NCBI RefSeq assembly: GCF_003627795.1
Contig: NZ_CP032686.1
Span: 692,636-756,635 of the forward strand
Source of the DNA: Rhizobium sp. CCGE531
GTDB lineage: Bacteria > Pseudomonadota > Alphaproteobacteria > Rhizobiales > Rhizobiaceae
Length of the DNA stretch: 64,000 nt
Direction: 5' to 3'
The notes beneath the pieces are model-generated. The model was not told the origin of the DNA and did no database searches. It saw only the letters and a program-made list of their open reading frames with translations. Within the stretch, counting starts at the first letter, position 1, and each line of letters opens with the position of its first letter. Below are positions 1-8,893 of this stretch, one piece after another. The translations under genes were made by a program, and so were the position numbers.

Positions 1-2
1 GC

Positions 3-410
3 GACAATCTTCGCGTTTTCGTGATGACGCAAAACGGAGGCCCGGTGATGGGCTTCTACGCCATCAACAGTCACGCTGCTGATTATACGGAGCTTCCGAA
101 AAAATTCGCCCGCGACCGGCCCGGACATGGGTCAATTCCCGCGGCCTACATCTCAATGATCGGTCGCGACTTGAAATTCGCTGGCGGCGGATATGGCGGC
201 GACCTGCTGATCGACTGCTTGACGCGAATAGCGCGCATCTCGGATGACATAGGTACGGCAATCGTCATGCTCGACGTCCTGGATTGCGGTGATGCAGAGC
301 GGACCGAGAAACGAGTAAAGCTTTACAAGGAATACGGCTTCCAGCCTCTGCCGACAAACGCTATGCGGATGTTCATCCCAATCGCGACGATCAAAAAGAT
401 GTTTGACTAA
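3..410 (+). CDS. GNAT-family N-acetyltransferase, probable TacT/AtaT-type toxin (5' end outside window)
   Basis: The reading frame is open to the left edge, so the N-terminus is missing; the first in-window GTG at 21 is probably internal because the preceding residues (DNLRVF) already fit the GNAT fold. The visible part has a strand like VMGFYAI, a GGGYGGDLLIDCL segment resembling the acetyl-CoA pyrophosphate loop plus helix, and a C-terminal YGFQPL motif typical of small GNAT toxins that acetylate aminoacyl-tRNA. Such toxins normally follow a ribbon-helix-helix antitoxin gene, which would lie left of the window. The family call is made from motifs; the toxin role is inferred. An ordinary small acetyltransferase is the alternative. 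Confidence 0.6.
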   Translation, partial: DNLRVFVMTQNGGPVMGFYAINSHAADYTELPKKFARDRPGHGSIPAAYISMIGRDLKFAGGGYGGDLLIDCLTRIARISDDIGTAIVMLDVLDCGDAERTEKRVKLYKEYGFQPLPTNAMRMFIPIATIKKMFD

Positions 411-637
411 AGCCTTGCCGCTCATGGAGCTTTGGACGGATCTGTCGTAAGGATTTTTATCATGAGTTTAGAAGGTGAGGGGCTTGTCGACTTCAATGTG
501 CACATCTCTTGCACAAAGCCAAGCCATGCGGATTGAATAACTCGGTATATGAACCATGGGCTGACAGCGCAGCCTTATTCATCCCGGGCTTGATTTCTAG
601 CTGCGCAAACCCACTCGCGCCAGATTGTCAATCAGCA

Positions 638-678
638 CTGAACATTGACCCCTTTTGCTTATCCAATTTTGACCCCCC
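638..678. repeat. IS21-type left terminal repeat
   Basis: Contains TTGACCCC at 645-652 and CCAATTTTGACCCCCC at about 663-678. The complement of 3054-3100 has the same two blocks in the same order, which marks the element boundary. The exact outer base is uncertain by a few positions. Confidence 0.65.
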
Positions 679-765
679 ATATGCTGTAGATCAGCGCTTG
701 GCCTGCCCTGCGCTGGCCGGGGTTGCAGAGGGTAGGCCAAGTGCGGGTGATGAGGTCTTTCGGCT

Positions 766-1502
766 TTAGCTTTGAGAGCGGTTCTTGAATCGCCAGGATT
801 CGTTTCCGGTTTCGACGATTTCGCAATGGTGGGTCAGGCGGTCGAGGAGCGCTGTGGTCATCTTGGCATCGCCGAATACTGTCGGCCATTCACCGAAGGC
901 CAGGTTCGTCGTGACGATGATCGAGGTGCGCTCGTAGAGCCTGCTGATCAGATGGAACAGGAGCTGACCACCCGCTTGGGCAAATGGTAGGTAGCCCAGT
1001 TCGTCGAGAATGATGAAGTCGAGGCGATTGAGGTAGTCGGCTGTCCGGCCCTGCTTTCCGCTACGCGTCTCCGTCTCCAGCCTGTTGACCAGATCAACGA
1101 CGTTGAAGAAGCGCCCACGCGTTCCGTTGCGAATGAGAGCACGGGCAATCGCGATCGCCAGATGGCTCTTGCCGGTTCCCGTGCCGCCGACGAGAACGAC
1201 ATTGCGTTGATCTGCGACGAAGGTGCCGGCAGCCAGCTCCCGCACCAGGGATTCATTGACGGGGGTGTATCGGCGAAGTCGAAATCGTCGATATCCTTGG
1301 CGAGCGGCAGCTTGGCGATGCTGAGCTGGTAGCGAATGGACCGGGCCTGCTTCTCGGCGATCTCCGACTGCAGGAGGTCACCGACGATGCGCGGCGGTTC
1401 GTGCTGCCGCTTGATGCCGTTGCCCATGACCTCGTCATAAGCGCTGCGCATTCCGTAGAGCTTCAGCGTGCTCATCAGTTCGAGAACCTCTGTTCGTTCC
1501 AT
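766..1502 (-). pseudogene. istB: istB, IS21 transposition helper ATPase, frameshifted
   Basis: The N-terminal part (from 1502, MERTEVLELMSTLKLYGMRS) and the C-terminal part (to 766) are in different frames. The switch lies at a run of five G on the plus strand (1261-1265): protein reads FADTP before it, and [13 protein letters not shown] continues in the other frame after it. The shift equals loss of one or gain of two bases in the homopolymer. The C-terminal part holds the Walker A motif GGTGTGKSH and Walker B region [12 protein letters not shown] of the AAA+ ATPase that assists IstA. The total of about 245 residues is normal for IstB. A sequencing error in the homopolymer is possible. Confidence 0.85.
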
Positions 1503-3013
1503 CAGCCTGTCCTCCTGAGCCTGTCATAGCGGGCGCAGTCGGCGACCGGCTCATGGGTCAGCCGCAGCGCATCCGGGGTTTGAAGAGTTGCCGCTGGAGC
1601 CGGATCACGACCGCGGGCCAGAATGTTGATGATCACGGAAGCCGAGCAGACACCGTGATCCAGCGCCTCCTGGCAGGCCGCATCGACGGCCACCAAACCG
1701 TCGGTCGGAACGCATGCAAGGATGGTGACCATTTGCCGATCACCGTCATGGATGCCCTTCAGGCGCTTGCGGACCTTCTCCATCCCCGCTGGCAACGTCC
1801 AATCCTTGAACGGTGCACCGTTACGAAGAGCACCGGGTTTGCGAGCGAGAACAGGCACATAATGCCAAGGATTGTAAGCGGTCTCGCCCCGGCCAAAGCA
1901 ACGAGGATGCTCTCCGACATTCACCCCGTCCTGCCGGATGACGATCCGGTCAGCGTAGGCGTGAACCTCGACAGGGCGGCCGACCGCAGTCGAGAGGACG
2001 GAGTATTTGTTGTTGTCGAAGCGGACGGTGCAGGTCTTCGACACCGAGGCCGGGACGCAGTGGAAGCCATCGAACGGCCCGACGTAATGCACGAGGCTGC
2101 CGCGCTCCTCCTCGAACACCTGCCAGATCATTCGCTAGGTCTGCTCGGGATGGCGATGCGCTTTGGCGTAAGCAATGCATTTATCGAGCAGCCACACGTT
2201 CAACTCATCCAGGCTTTTGACCCGTAGGCGTGGTGTGAAGAAGCGCTCTCGAACCAGGCCGACCTGGTTCTCGACCTGTCCCTTCTCCCATCCGGATGCG
2301 GGCGTGCAGGCGACCGGCTGGACGAGATAGTGGCTACACATCTGCAGAAATCGACGGTTATACTGCCGCTCCTTGCCGACGAACACGGCCTCGACCGCCG
2401 TCTTCATGTTATCGTAGATGCTGCGCGTGCAGGTGCCTTTGAAGAAGTCGAAGGCCTTGTCGTGCGCATCGAACACCATCTCCTGGCTCTCGCGCATATA
2501 GGCCCGTGCGAACATCATCCGGCTATGGCAGAGCCGGACATGCGCCACCTTCACGGTCGTCGTAACCCCGTTGATCAGAATGATCTCGTGGCTCCAGTCG
2601 AACTGGTAAGCTTCGCCGGGTGCGTAATAGAGCGGAACATAGGCCTCGGCCGTGACCGTTCCTCGCTTCTTGGCCCAGGCCTTGGCATAGCGACGAACGG
2701 TATCGTAACTGCCGTCATAACCGAGGGCACGGACCTCCTCGTAAATCCGGATCAGCGTCAGTCGTTCGCGCGACGCCTTGCCTTCGTTGGCGATGAGGAA
2801 TTGTTCGACGTCACCCTTCCAGGCTCCCATCCTGGGCAACGGCTGATGTTCTCGTTTGTAGGCAAACTCAGTCGCATCGGAGCGCAAAATCTTGCGAACC
2901 GTATTGCGTGATACATTCAGCTCTCTGGTGATCTTCTTCACCGACCAGCCCTGAACATGGAAGGCTCGTCGGACACGGGCAATCGTATCCACTCTCTTCA
3001 ACTCCCACTCCAC
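1502..3013 (-). pseudogene. istA: istA, IS21 transposase, interrupted by an in-frame amber stop
   Basis: The two halves (3013-2135 and 2131-1502) are in the same frame and separated only by a TAG at 2137-2135 and a CGA codon, so this is a nonsense mutation, not a frameshift; GAG to TAG is the simplest change. Together they give about 503 codons, the usual IstA length. The N-terminus has a helix-turn-helix (WSVKKITRELNVSRNTVRKIL, around residues 23-43) and the middle has the DDE integrase core (QFDWSHEIILINGV, then SIYDNMKTAVEAV). The start of istB directly abuts the end of istA, as is usual. Confidence 0.87.
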
Positions 3014-3053
3014 CCGCTGTCAAAAGCCGGATGGTCGGATGAAATCCAAGGGG

Positions 3054-3100
3054 GGTCAAAATTGGCTAAGTTTTACCCCGCCAGAGGGGTCAACATTCCA
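3054..3100. repeat. IS21-type right terminal repeat
   Basis: Read on the minus strand this gives an outer TTGACCCC and an inner CCAATTTTGACCCCCC, matching the left end. It lies just upstream of istA, where the istA promoter would be expected. Confidence 0.65.
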
Positions 3101-3206
3101 TGCCTAAACACAGGCACTTGGCGCAACGGCGCTTCATATTGGTACAAAGACGGCAATTGCTAGGCCGGCCGCGGCAGCACTGCCGGAAAATACGGAACCT
3201 TCCACG

Positions 3207-3764
3207 ATGATACCCGATCTCCAAGACATTCAAGTGATTTTCGTTGATCTGCAGCCAGCCCTGATCGAAGGGAGCAAGACCAATCCCCCGGAAATCATTG
3301 CTGCTGCTGCCGGCGCTCTCCTGCAGGCCAGTCGGATTTTGCAATGGCCCGTTACATTTTCCATAGTGCCAGTGGGAGGCAAGCTGGGCGAGCCAATCCC
3401 TGAATTGCGCAACGATGCCGCTAATACGAATACGTTCTCGAGAACGACGACGAATCCTTTCCTGGTTCCGGCTTTGGCTGAAACGCCCGCCACAAAAAAC
3501 CGAAGTGCGCTGATCATTTCAGGCTTTTCGGCGGAGACTGCTGTACTACAGACTGCGTTTGGCGCCTTGCAGGCAGGCTATTTCGTCTACGTGCCTGTTG
3601 ATGCCATCGGAAGCCGTTCCGAGCGCACCGAACGGGCTGCAATTACCGAAATGGAGCGGCGCGGCGCAACATTGACTTCCGTTCGGAGCTTGCTACTGCG
3701 TCTCACTCCGGATTTGTCCAGTGCTCCCGGTAGCGAGATATTGAAGGCCCTCGGCTCGCTGTGA
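3207..3764 (+). CDS. Isochorismatase-fold protein with a degenerate active site
   Basis: A 185-aa protein of the isochorismatase-like hydrolase superfamily (usual length 180-210 aa): IQVIFVDLQPAL at residues 8-19 and a conserved strand-loop-helix SGFSAETAVLQTA at 105-117. Family members use an Asp-Lys-Cys triad. Asp14 is present, but the Lys position appears as Arg79 and the nucleophile Cys position as Ala112. The protein is thus unlikely to act as a normal cysteine hydrolase; it may be a non-catalytic paralogue or decaying. It sits alone between the IS element and gene relics, with no operon partner. Confidence 0.7.
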   Translation: MIPDLQDIQVIFVDLQPALIEGSKTNPPEIIAAAAGALLQASRILQWPVTFSIVPVGGKLGEPIPELRNDAANTNTFSRTTTNPFLVPALAETPATKNRSALIISGFSAETAVLQTAFGALQAGYFVYVPVDAIGSRSERTERAAITEMERRGATLTSVRSLLLRLTPDLSSAPGSEILKALGSL

Positions 3765-3869
3765 CTTTGATCGGGCATTACACGGAGATGCCGCCCTGCC
3801 TTTAGATTGACTGGTGCTCCGACTCGTCGTTGGAGCCGGGTCTTTTGGAACCTCTGGCGCTGATCGTTT

Positions 3870-4082
3870 TCATGGGCCGGCCATGTTGTCGGACTGGATG
3901 CGGACCCATGCGTTGAGCGGCACCTCGCCGGCGGATGCATTGGTGAAGGCGGCTCCGACCAGTTTCGCTGCTCTTACCGGAGATGAAAGACCCAGCATGA
4001 AGCCACCTGCCATCAATGCAGTAGCTTGAATCAGACGGCGCCGGTCGATTTGGATAACGTCGGTAGAAGAGGTGGCGCGCAT
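3870..4082 (-). pseudogene. 5' relic of an isoquinoline 1-oxidoreductase / xanthine dehydrogenase-type large subunit gene
   Basis: From an ATG at 4082 the product reads as a Tat signal (DRRRLIQATALMAGGFMLG) followed by LVGAAFTNASAGEVPLNAWVRIQSDN, the N-terminus of IorB-like molybdopterin-binding subunits, which are normally over 700 aa. The similarity stops after about 68 residues and a stop codon follows at 3870. Nothing matching the remainder is present downstream. This is a truncated leftover of a deleted gene. Confidence 0.5.
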
Positions 4083-4703
4083 AAGATTGAGTTCCGTCGG
4101 ATTTTGGCAGAAACCGTGGACATCGGGCGCCTTGCCGCATCGCCTGTCGAATCCCACAATCCTCTGCCCTTCGGCGGCTTTTATAATTGGGAACCCTCGT
4201 GATCAGTGGTGATAAGTTTTCCCCATCACGTAGATCTGCGGTCTACTTCCGGGGCGCCGGTGGCACGACTTCAATAGGATTGACCGCATTTTTTGGAGAA
4301 TTTCCTCCAAGTGCATCATGCCAGTGTTAAAGGGCGAGGCAGCGTTCGAAGCGCATCTGAAAACTGATTGTGAATCGGCGCGGTGATCAGGGGCAAATCG
4401 GCGTCACAAGCTGTTTATATTTCAAAGAGGGGCGGGGTCATTCGGCGACGCCGATTCACACATTGGCATATTTCACTTGATAAGCGTATGCAGATAGTTA
4501 GCCGGCTAAAAATCAGATAAGCTGAATTATGGAACTTGCACCGCTGCTCCCGACATCATTCTTCAATCCAGCAGGTTCGTGAGGTGACCTGCTTATCGGC
4601 AGGTCGCGTCCAGCGAAACAATCTACGGGGCAACCGATTGATTGGATTCTTCCAAACGACGCAAGGGCGGAGTAAGTGCTTCGGCACGGGGCGTGTCATG
4701 CCT
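4083..4703. other. Gene-free stretch between relic gene and aldolase gene
   Basis: No convincing coding sequence on either strand. The only structure I see is the 92-bp inverted-repeat element at 4369-4460. The segment lies at the edge of an eroded region that also holds the broken IS and the gene relic, consistent with deletion scars. Confidence 0.5.
4369..4460. repeat. 92-bp MITE-like element with 12-bp perfect terminal inverted repeats
   Basis: TGTGAATCGGCG at 4369-4380 is repeated exactly as its complement CGCCGATTCACA at 4449-4460. An internal copy of the core, AATCGGCGTCAC, starts near 4396, and the interior holds GGGGCGGGGTCA. The ends start TG and finish CA, as in many IS ends. No clear target duplication is visible. 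It looks like two IS ends joined after loss of the middle, or a small non-autonomous element. Confidence 0.5.
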
Positions 4704-5603
4704 TCAGACCTTCAACACGCTCGCGTTGTAAATCTCTTCAATCGTTTTTCCAAGGCTGGCATCGAACTCCGCATCGCTCATCGTTGACCGCAAATCTTCA
4801 GTCAAAGCCCTCGAGAAGCTGGCGATCATGCCATGATTGTGGGTGAGCTTTTCGCAGGCGTCGACGCGGCTATAGCCGCCTGAGAGCGCGACCACACGAG
4901 CGACCGACTTGTGGTCGATGAGCGGCTTGTAAAAATCCGCAACCGTCGGAATGGTCAGTTTGATCATGACCTGCTGGCCCGGGGACAGAGCATCGAGTTC
5001 TCGGGCGATCTCGTCGCGCAGGATCGCTTCCGCTTCCGCTTTGGTCGGGCTCTTGATCGAGACCTCCGGCTCGATGATCGGAACGAGTCCGTGGCCCAGG
5101 ATTTGCCGCCCTACAACAAACTGCTGCTTTACCACGGCAGCGATTCCGGTCTGGTCGGCATGCGCGATCACCGATCGCATCTTGGTACCGAAGATGCCCT
5201 TCTTCACTGCGCGCTGCAGCAGAGCGTCAAGATCTGGCATCGGCTTCATTAGCTGGACGCCATCTTCTTCGCCCACCAATCCTTTGTCGACTTTCAGAAA
5301 CGGCACGACGCCGCGCTCTTCCCAGAGGTACGAAGGGACCGGTTTTCCATTCGCGTCTCCATCCATGGTCTTCTCGAAAAGGATGGCGCCGATTACCTTG
5401 TCACCGGAGAATGCGGGTGTCGTCATGATGCGCACTCGCATCTCATGCATGATCCGGAACATCTCCTCCTCGCCGCTGTAGTCGGAATCGGAAATGCCGT
5501 AGAGACGCAAGGCAGCCGGCGTAGAACCACCACTCTGATCGAGGGCGGCGATGAAACCGTCCCGGCTGGTCATCTGCGTCATCATCCGTGCATCCGCTGT
5601 CAT
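4704..5603 (-). CDS. Class I fructose-bisphosphate aldolase
   Basis: A 299-aa Schiff-base aldolase that splits fructose 1,6-bisphosphate, or a related ketose phosphate, in the cytosol. Visible motifs: ALDQSGGSTP at residues 20-29, ILFEKTM at 74-80, VPIIEPEV at 174-181 and the lysine-bearing MIKLTIP with Lys215, the expected Schiff-base residue. Length and motif order fit the bacterial class I family. An AAGGGA ribosome site sits 8 bases before the ATG. It is the last gene of the long minus-strand cluster, separated from the kinase by 179 bp, and may act on the phosphorylated end product of that pathway rather than in glycolysis. Confidence 0.88.
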   Translation of the reverse strand: MTADARMMTQMTSRDGFIAALDQSGGSTPAALRLYGISDSDYSGEEEMFRIMHEMRVRIMTTPAFSGDKVIGAILFEKTMDGDANGKPVPSYLWEERGVVPFLKVDKGLVGEEDGVQLMKPMPDLDALLQRAVKKGIFGTKMRSVIAHADQTGIAAVVKQQFVVGRQILGHGLVPIIEPEVSIKSPTKAEAEAILRDEIARELDALSPGQQVMIKLTIPTVADFYKPLIDHKSVARVVALSGGYSRVDACEKLTHNHGMIASFSRALTEDLRSTMSDAEFDASLGKTIEEIYNASVLKV

Positions 5604-5782
5604 TTTAATTCCCTTTGCGCTGTGTGTCCCTTAGATGATGGCGTCGAAGTCCACATCCAGGGCTCCAAGGTTGAACAAATTCGCTTCTATTTACAAGCTC
5701 CGGGGCCTTCCAAGCCACCACGCTGTGAACATATTGGCATCGTCGCGGGGACCCAATGCATCTACGGCAGTTCTCTCCGGCA

Positions 5783-6772
5783 CTATTCCGGCGTCGCGCT
5801 CCTCGGGCATGCGAAGATGCGGCCTAACTTCTCGTCGCGATGCAGCGTGAACCGTCCGAGAGCTTCCTTTGGTGCGCGAGCCCCAGGATGCCGCAAAACT
5901 TCGGCTGAAAGCTGCTGGCCGAAAATCACTGCTTCACGCAGCGCCATCCCGCCAATACGGGCCGCCAGATAACCTGCGTTGAAGGCATCACCGGCCCCTG
6001 TCGTGTCCCGGATCATTGCGACTTTCGGAGTCACCATCTCGCCGCTCTCGTTGCTGGAGGCGAAGGTAACTGCGTCTGCTCCGTTCTTGACGATAATTTC
6101 CTTCCGTCCCTCAGCTTCGATCCTGGCGATGGTGTCGGCTGGGGACTTGTCGCCCCACAGAGCAGCCTCGTCGTCGAAGCTCGGGAGCACGATATCGCTG
6201 AGCGTAAGCATGTCCTCAATGCTTCGCCGCGTGTGCTCGGGCGACGTCCAAAGCCGCGGACGGACATTTGGATCGAAGGAGACGATCGCGCCTGCGTCGC
6301 GCGTTCTTGCAACGGATTCAAGTAGCGTATGGCGACCGCTCTCGGACAAAATAGCCAGCGTTATTCCCGAAACATGGATCAAGCCTGCGTCGTCGATTGC
6401 CGTCGACAACTGTGCCGCGTCGTCGGCGAGATGCGTGGCTGCCGAATCCTTGCGCCAATAGTGAAAGCTGCGCTCGACGCCGTCCAACTCAATGACGTAG
6501 AGGCCCATTGTGCGCATCGGATCGCGCGAGATGACCGTGGTGTCGAATCCATCTGCCTGGAGCTCCTCGACGAACCGGTCGGAGAGACCGTCGACCCCTA
6601 CCCTCGACACGAAGCCCACACTCGCCGCATCACCCAGCAAGTGCGCCATGTGCCATGCGGTATTGAACGTGTCACCGGCGTAACCGAAGCGGAACATGTT
6701 CGCTCCGTCGGGCGCCATTTCGATCATCGCCTCGCCGATGGCGACAATCTTTCTCGATGCAAACTCGATCAT
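5783..6772 (-). CDS. PfkB-family sugar kinase, 2-keto-3-deoxygluconate kinase-like
   Basis: A 329-aa ribokinase/PfkB kinase. The N-terminal IVAIGEAMIEM and GYAGDTFNTAWH (substrate-site Gly-Asp) resemble KdgK, and the signature DTTGAGDAFNAGYLA near residues 256-270 contains the catalytic Asp. The ATG at 6772 is preferred over an upstream TTG because TGAGG precedes it at a proper distance. The gene starts 11 bp after the flavoprotein gene, so it is co-transcribed. KdgK phosphorylates KDG to KDPG, which needs a KDPG aldolase, while the neighbour is a class I FBP aldolase; the true substrate may therefore be another keto-sugar acid or ketose. Confidence 0.8.
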   Translation of the reverse strand: MIEFASRKIVAIGEAMIEMAPDGANMFRFGYAGDTFNTAWHMAHLLGDAASVGFVSRVGVDGLSDRFVEELQADGFDTTVISRDPMRTMGLYVIELDGVERSFHYWRKDSAATHLADDAAQLSTAIDDAGLIHVSGITLAILSESGRHTLLESVARTRDAGAIVSFDPNVRPRLWTSPEHTRRSIEDMLTLSDIVLPSFDDEAALWGDKSPADTIARIEAEGRKEIIVKNGADAVTFASSNESGEMVTPKVAMIRDTTGAGDAFNAGYLAARIGGMALREAVIFGQQLSAEVLRHPGARAPKEALGRFTLHRDEKLGRIFACPRSATPE

Positions 6773-6783
6773 CCGGGGCAACC

Positions 6784-8865
6784 TCAGCGAGTTTCGAGAT
6801 CGTAGATGCGCCCCGTGAGCCAGGCGGGCCAGTCCCGTTCGAAGAAGGACTTGGCGCTCTCGTCGAATGTCCGATTCTGACGAGTATGGATATCGAAGCC
6901 TCCGGCGCCCATTCGCACGACAATCTGCTCCTCACGGTGCTCGTCGCGCTCCTTGCGGAAGCGAAACTCCTCAAGCGGACCCGACTTGGAGAGAGGCAAG
7001 GATTCACCGTTACGATCGCAGATCGCCCGCGCACCGCGACTGCCACCGCCATTTGCGATGAAGAAGTCTAAGGCGGCGAGGACGGCTTCGGATGCGATCG
7101 CCATCTGACACCATTGAACGGCGCGGGCTGCCTCTGCGGCCCGGTCGTAGGCTATCCCATGCTCACTAATACGCTTATTGAGCAGTCGTGCCTCCTGCAG
7201 TGCGTCAGTGACGCTGCTCGGATCGCAGATCAAGCCGGCTTTGTCGCTCATGCGCGTCTGCACTTCTGTGCGGATTGCCTTCACAGTCAGTTCGCTGTCG
7301 GAGCGAAGGAGCGTGCTGATTTCGGCCATACCCCGTTTGGCAGCAATCCTGATGTCCTCTCCCGGAGCCGTCCGAGCTTTCCGGTCGGCAGATATGTGCT
7401 CCGCAACGCGCGTGCCGAACACCTGCCCGGCGTTGAGTGCGGCACCTCCGGGACGGGTAACACCATGGGTTCCGGCGGCCTCGCCGATCGCGTAGCAACC
7501 GGGAAGGTTGCTACGCCCCCAAGTGTCGACCATGATCCCCCCGTTCATATGCTGATTGTTCACCGCGAATTCTAAGGGCTGCTCGACAACGTCGATCTTG
7601 TAGCGGCGGTAGAGCTCGATCGAAAGTGGGTTCATGTGCCGAAGACGATCGATCGGCATCTCCTGGCTTGCCCCTGCATTCCCAAGATACTGGCTGACGT
7701 CGTGGTCGAGCCGTGCCAGCGAGAACGGCAGGTCGCCGGGGACAGGCAGCGGGTTCCTGTTGAAGTCCATGAAAACCTGACGGCCGGTAGTGCTCTCTCG
7801 ATAGATGGCGAGATCCACGAGGCTCGATCCGAAATCGAGCATGCGGGTGGAATGGAATGGCCATTGGTAGCCCTTCCGGAACACGTTCGATGCCAGCTCC
7901 TGGGTGGTCCGGTAGTACTCCGCGAGGAAATGGTGCTCGTTTCCTGCGGCGTCTACCGAAAAGATATGGGGAATGGCCTGCACGTAGGTGCCGGAAAGAT
8001 TCCATGGGAATCCTTCCCGGCGAGTGCCGATCCCGAACTGGCTCTCCGTCAGGTTCACCAGCTCGATGCCCGCCTCAAGGGCCAGGCCCAAGGAGCCGAA
8101 GCAGCCGTTCGGATAGACACTGTCTCGATAGAGTTCTCCCGGTCCGCCTGCGGCCAGTACCAGAACGTTGCACGCGAAGAGAGCCAAGCCGAGAGGATTC
8201 TTCTCGCTTCGGTCGCCCGCCTTCATGACGAGCACGCCGCAGGTTCGGCTTTCGGCCCCCTGCTGGTCCTTCAGTATCTTTACGGTCGTTGCGTGGTTGT
8301 AGAACGGGATCCCCAGACGTATCGCCTCTTCGGCCAGCACCTTGACCATCAGCCTCGACGTTCTTGGTCCGCAGCTCGTTGCGCGACCGACCTCGTCGTG
8401 GTCCGTCTGATATCGCAACGTCCCGCCAAGCGGCTCCTGCGGAAGTGGAAGACCCAGGAACTGCAGCGACGCCATCATGCGTGATGACCCGACGGCCTCG
8501 ACGTAAGCCGTGTCCTCGTCCATCGCGCCGCCCGTTCGGATTGCGCGGGCCATCGCCTTATAGTTATCGCCTTGGTCAGCGGTATTTGCGGTGTGCAGCG
8601 TCTGCTTGTCGGAGCCGGAACAAGCGGACGTGCCGCCCCAGGCGCTTTGGCTGACGATCGCCACATCGTCGCCGCGCCGCTTCAGTTCGACCGCCGCGCG
8701 CAGCCCCGCCGCGCCAGATCCGACGATGACGCAGCCGGCTCGATAGACGGACACGTCGATGCCCGCCAGGCGGATTGTCTCCGAGGACACGGCTTCGGGG
8801 GACAGTCGCGGCATGTCGACATCCGTCAGCGCGTCGAGGATGTGTTGCGGAACATCGATGGTCAT
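6784..8865 (-). CDS. FAD-dependent oxidoreductase, fumarate reductase/succinate dehydrogenase flavoprotein superfamily
   Basis: A 693-aa flavoprotein with an N-terminal FAD dinucleotide site (CVIVGSGAAGLRAAVELKRRG, about residues 45-65), an SGSDKQTLHTA segment, VLVLAAGGPGELY in the middle, and a C-terminal FAD/substrate region NGGIMVDTWGRSNLPGCYAIGEAAG plus GVTRPGGAALNAGQVFG. No iron-sulfur or membrane subunit gene is adjacent and no signal peptide is seen, so it is not a respiratory complex; a soluble dehydrogenase or ene-reductase acting on a cluster intermediate is likely. It lies between the Gfo/Idh/MocA gene and the kinase in the same operon. Substrate unknown. Confidence 0.75.
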   Translation of the reverse strand: MTIDVPQHILDALTDVDMPRLSPEAVSSETIRLAGIDVSVYRAGCVIVGSGAAGLRAAVELKRRGDDVAIVSQSAWGGTSACSGSDKQTLHTANTADQGDNYKAMARAIRTGGAMDEDTAYVEAVGSSRMMASLQFLGLPLPQEPLGGTLRYQTDHDEVGRATSCGPRTSRLMVKVLAEEAIRLGIPFYNHATTVKILKDQQGAESRTCGVLVMKAGDRSEKNPLGLALFACNVLVLAAGGPGELYRDSVYPNGCFGSLGLALEAGIELVNLTESQFGIGTRREGFPWNLSGTYVQAIPHIFSVDAAGNEHHFLAEYYRTTQELASNVFRKGYQWPFHSTRMLDFGSSLVDLAIYRESTTGRQVFMDFNRNPLPVPGDLPFSLARLDHDVSQYLGNAGASQEMPIDRLRHMNPLSIELYRRYKIDVVEQPLEFAVNNQHMNGGIMVDTWGRSNLPGCYAIGEAAGTHGVTRPGGAALNAGQVFGTRVAEHISADRKARTAPGEDIRIAAKRGMAEISTLLRSDSELTVKAIRTEVQTRMSDKAGLICDPSSVTDALQEARLLNKRISEHGIAYDRAAEAARAVQWCQMAIASEAVLAALDFFIANGGGSRGARAICDRNGESLPLSKSGPLEEFRFRKERDEHREEQIVVRMGAGGFDIHTRQNRTFDESAKSFFERDWPAWLTGRIYDLETR

Positions 8866-8893
8866 TGGCGCAGGTCCTTGCGAAGGTCTTGGA

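Larger units (their letters stand above)
638..3100 (-). mobile_element. IS21-family insertion sequence, inactivated
   Basis: About 2.46 kb with an istA-istB pair on the minus strand, as in IS21 elements. The ends carry imperfect inverted repeats: the left end (about 638-678) and the complement of the right end (about 3054-3100) both contain TTGACCCC followed about 25 bp further in by CCAATTTTGACCCCCC, the repeated terminal-motif layout of this family. I could not find a convincing target duplication beside either end. Both genes are interrupted (see istA and istB), so the copy should be immobile unless helped in trans. Confidence 0.85.

Noticed and set aside
638..3100. Target-site duplication flanking the IS element
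   Set aside because: Bases outside the two ends do not match over 4-8 bp in any of the boundary placements I tried.
7636..8484. Long plus-strand open frame opposite the flavoprotein gene
   Set aside because: No domain; mirrors the FAD-binding protein gene, which has strong motifs.
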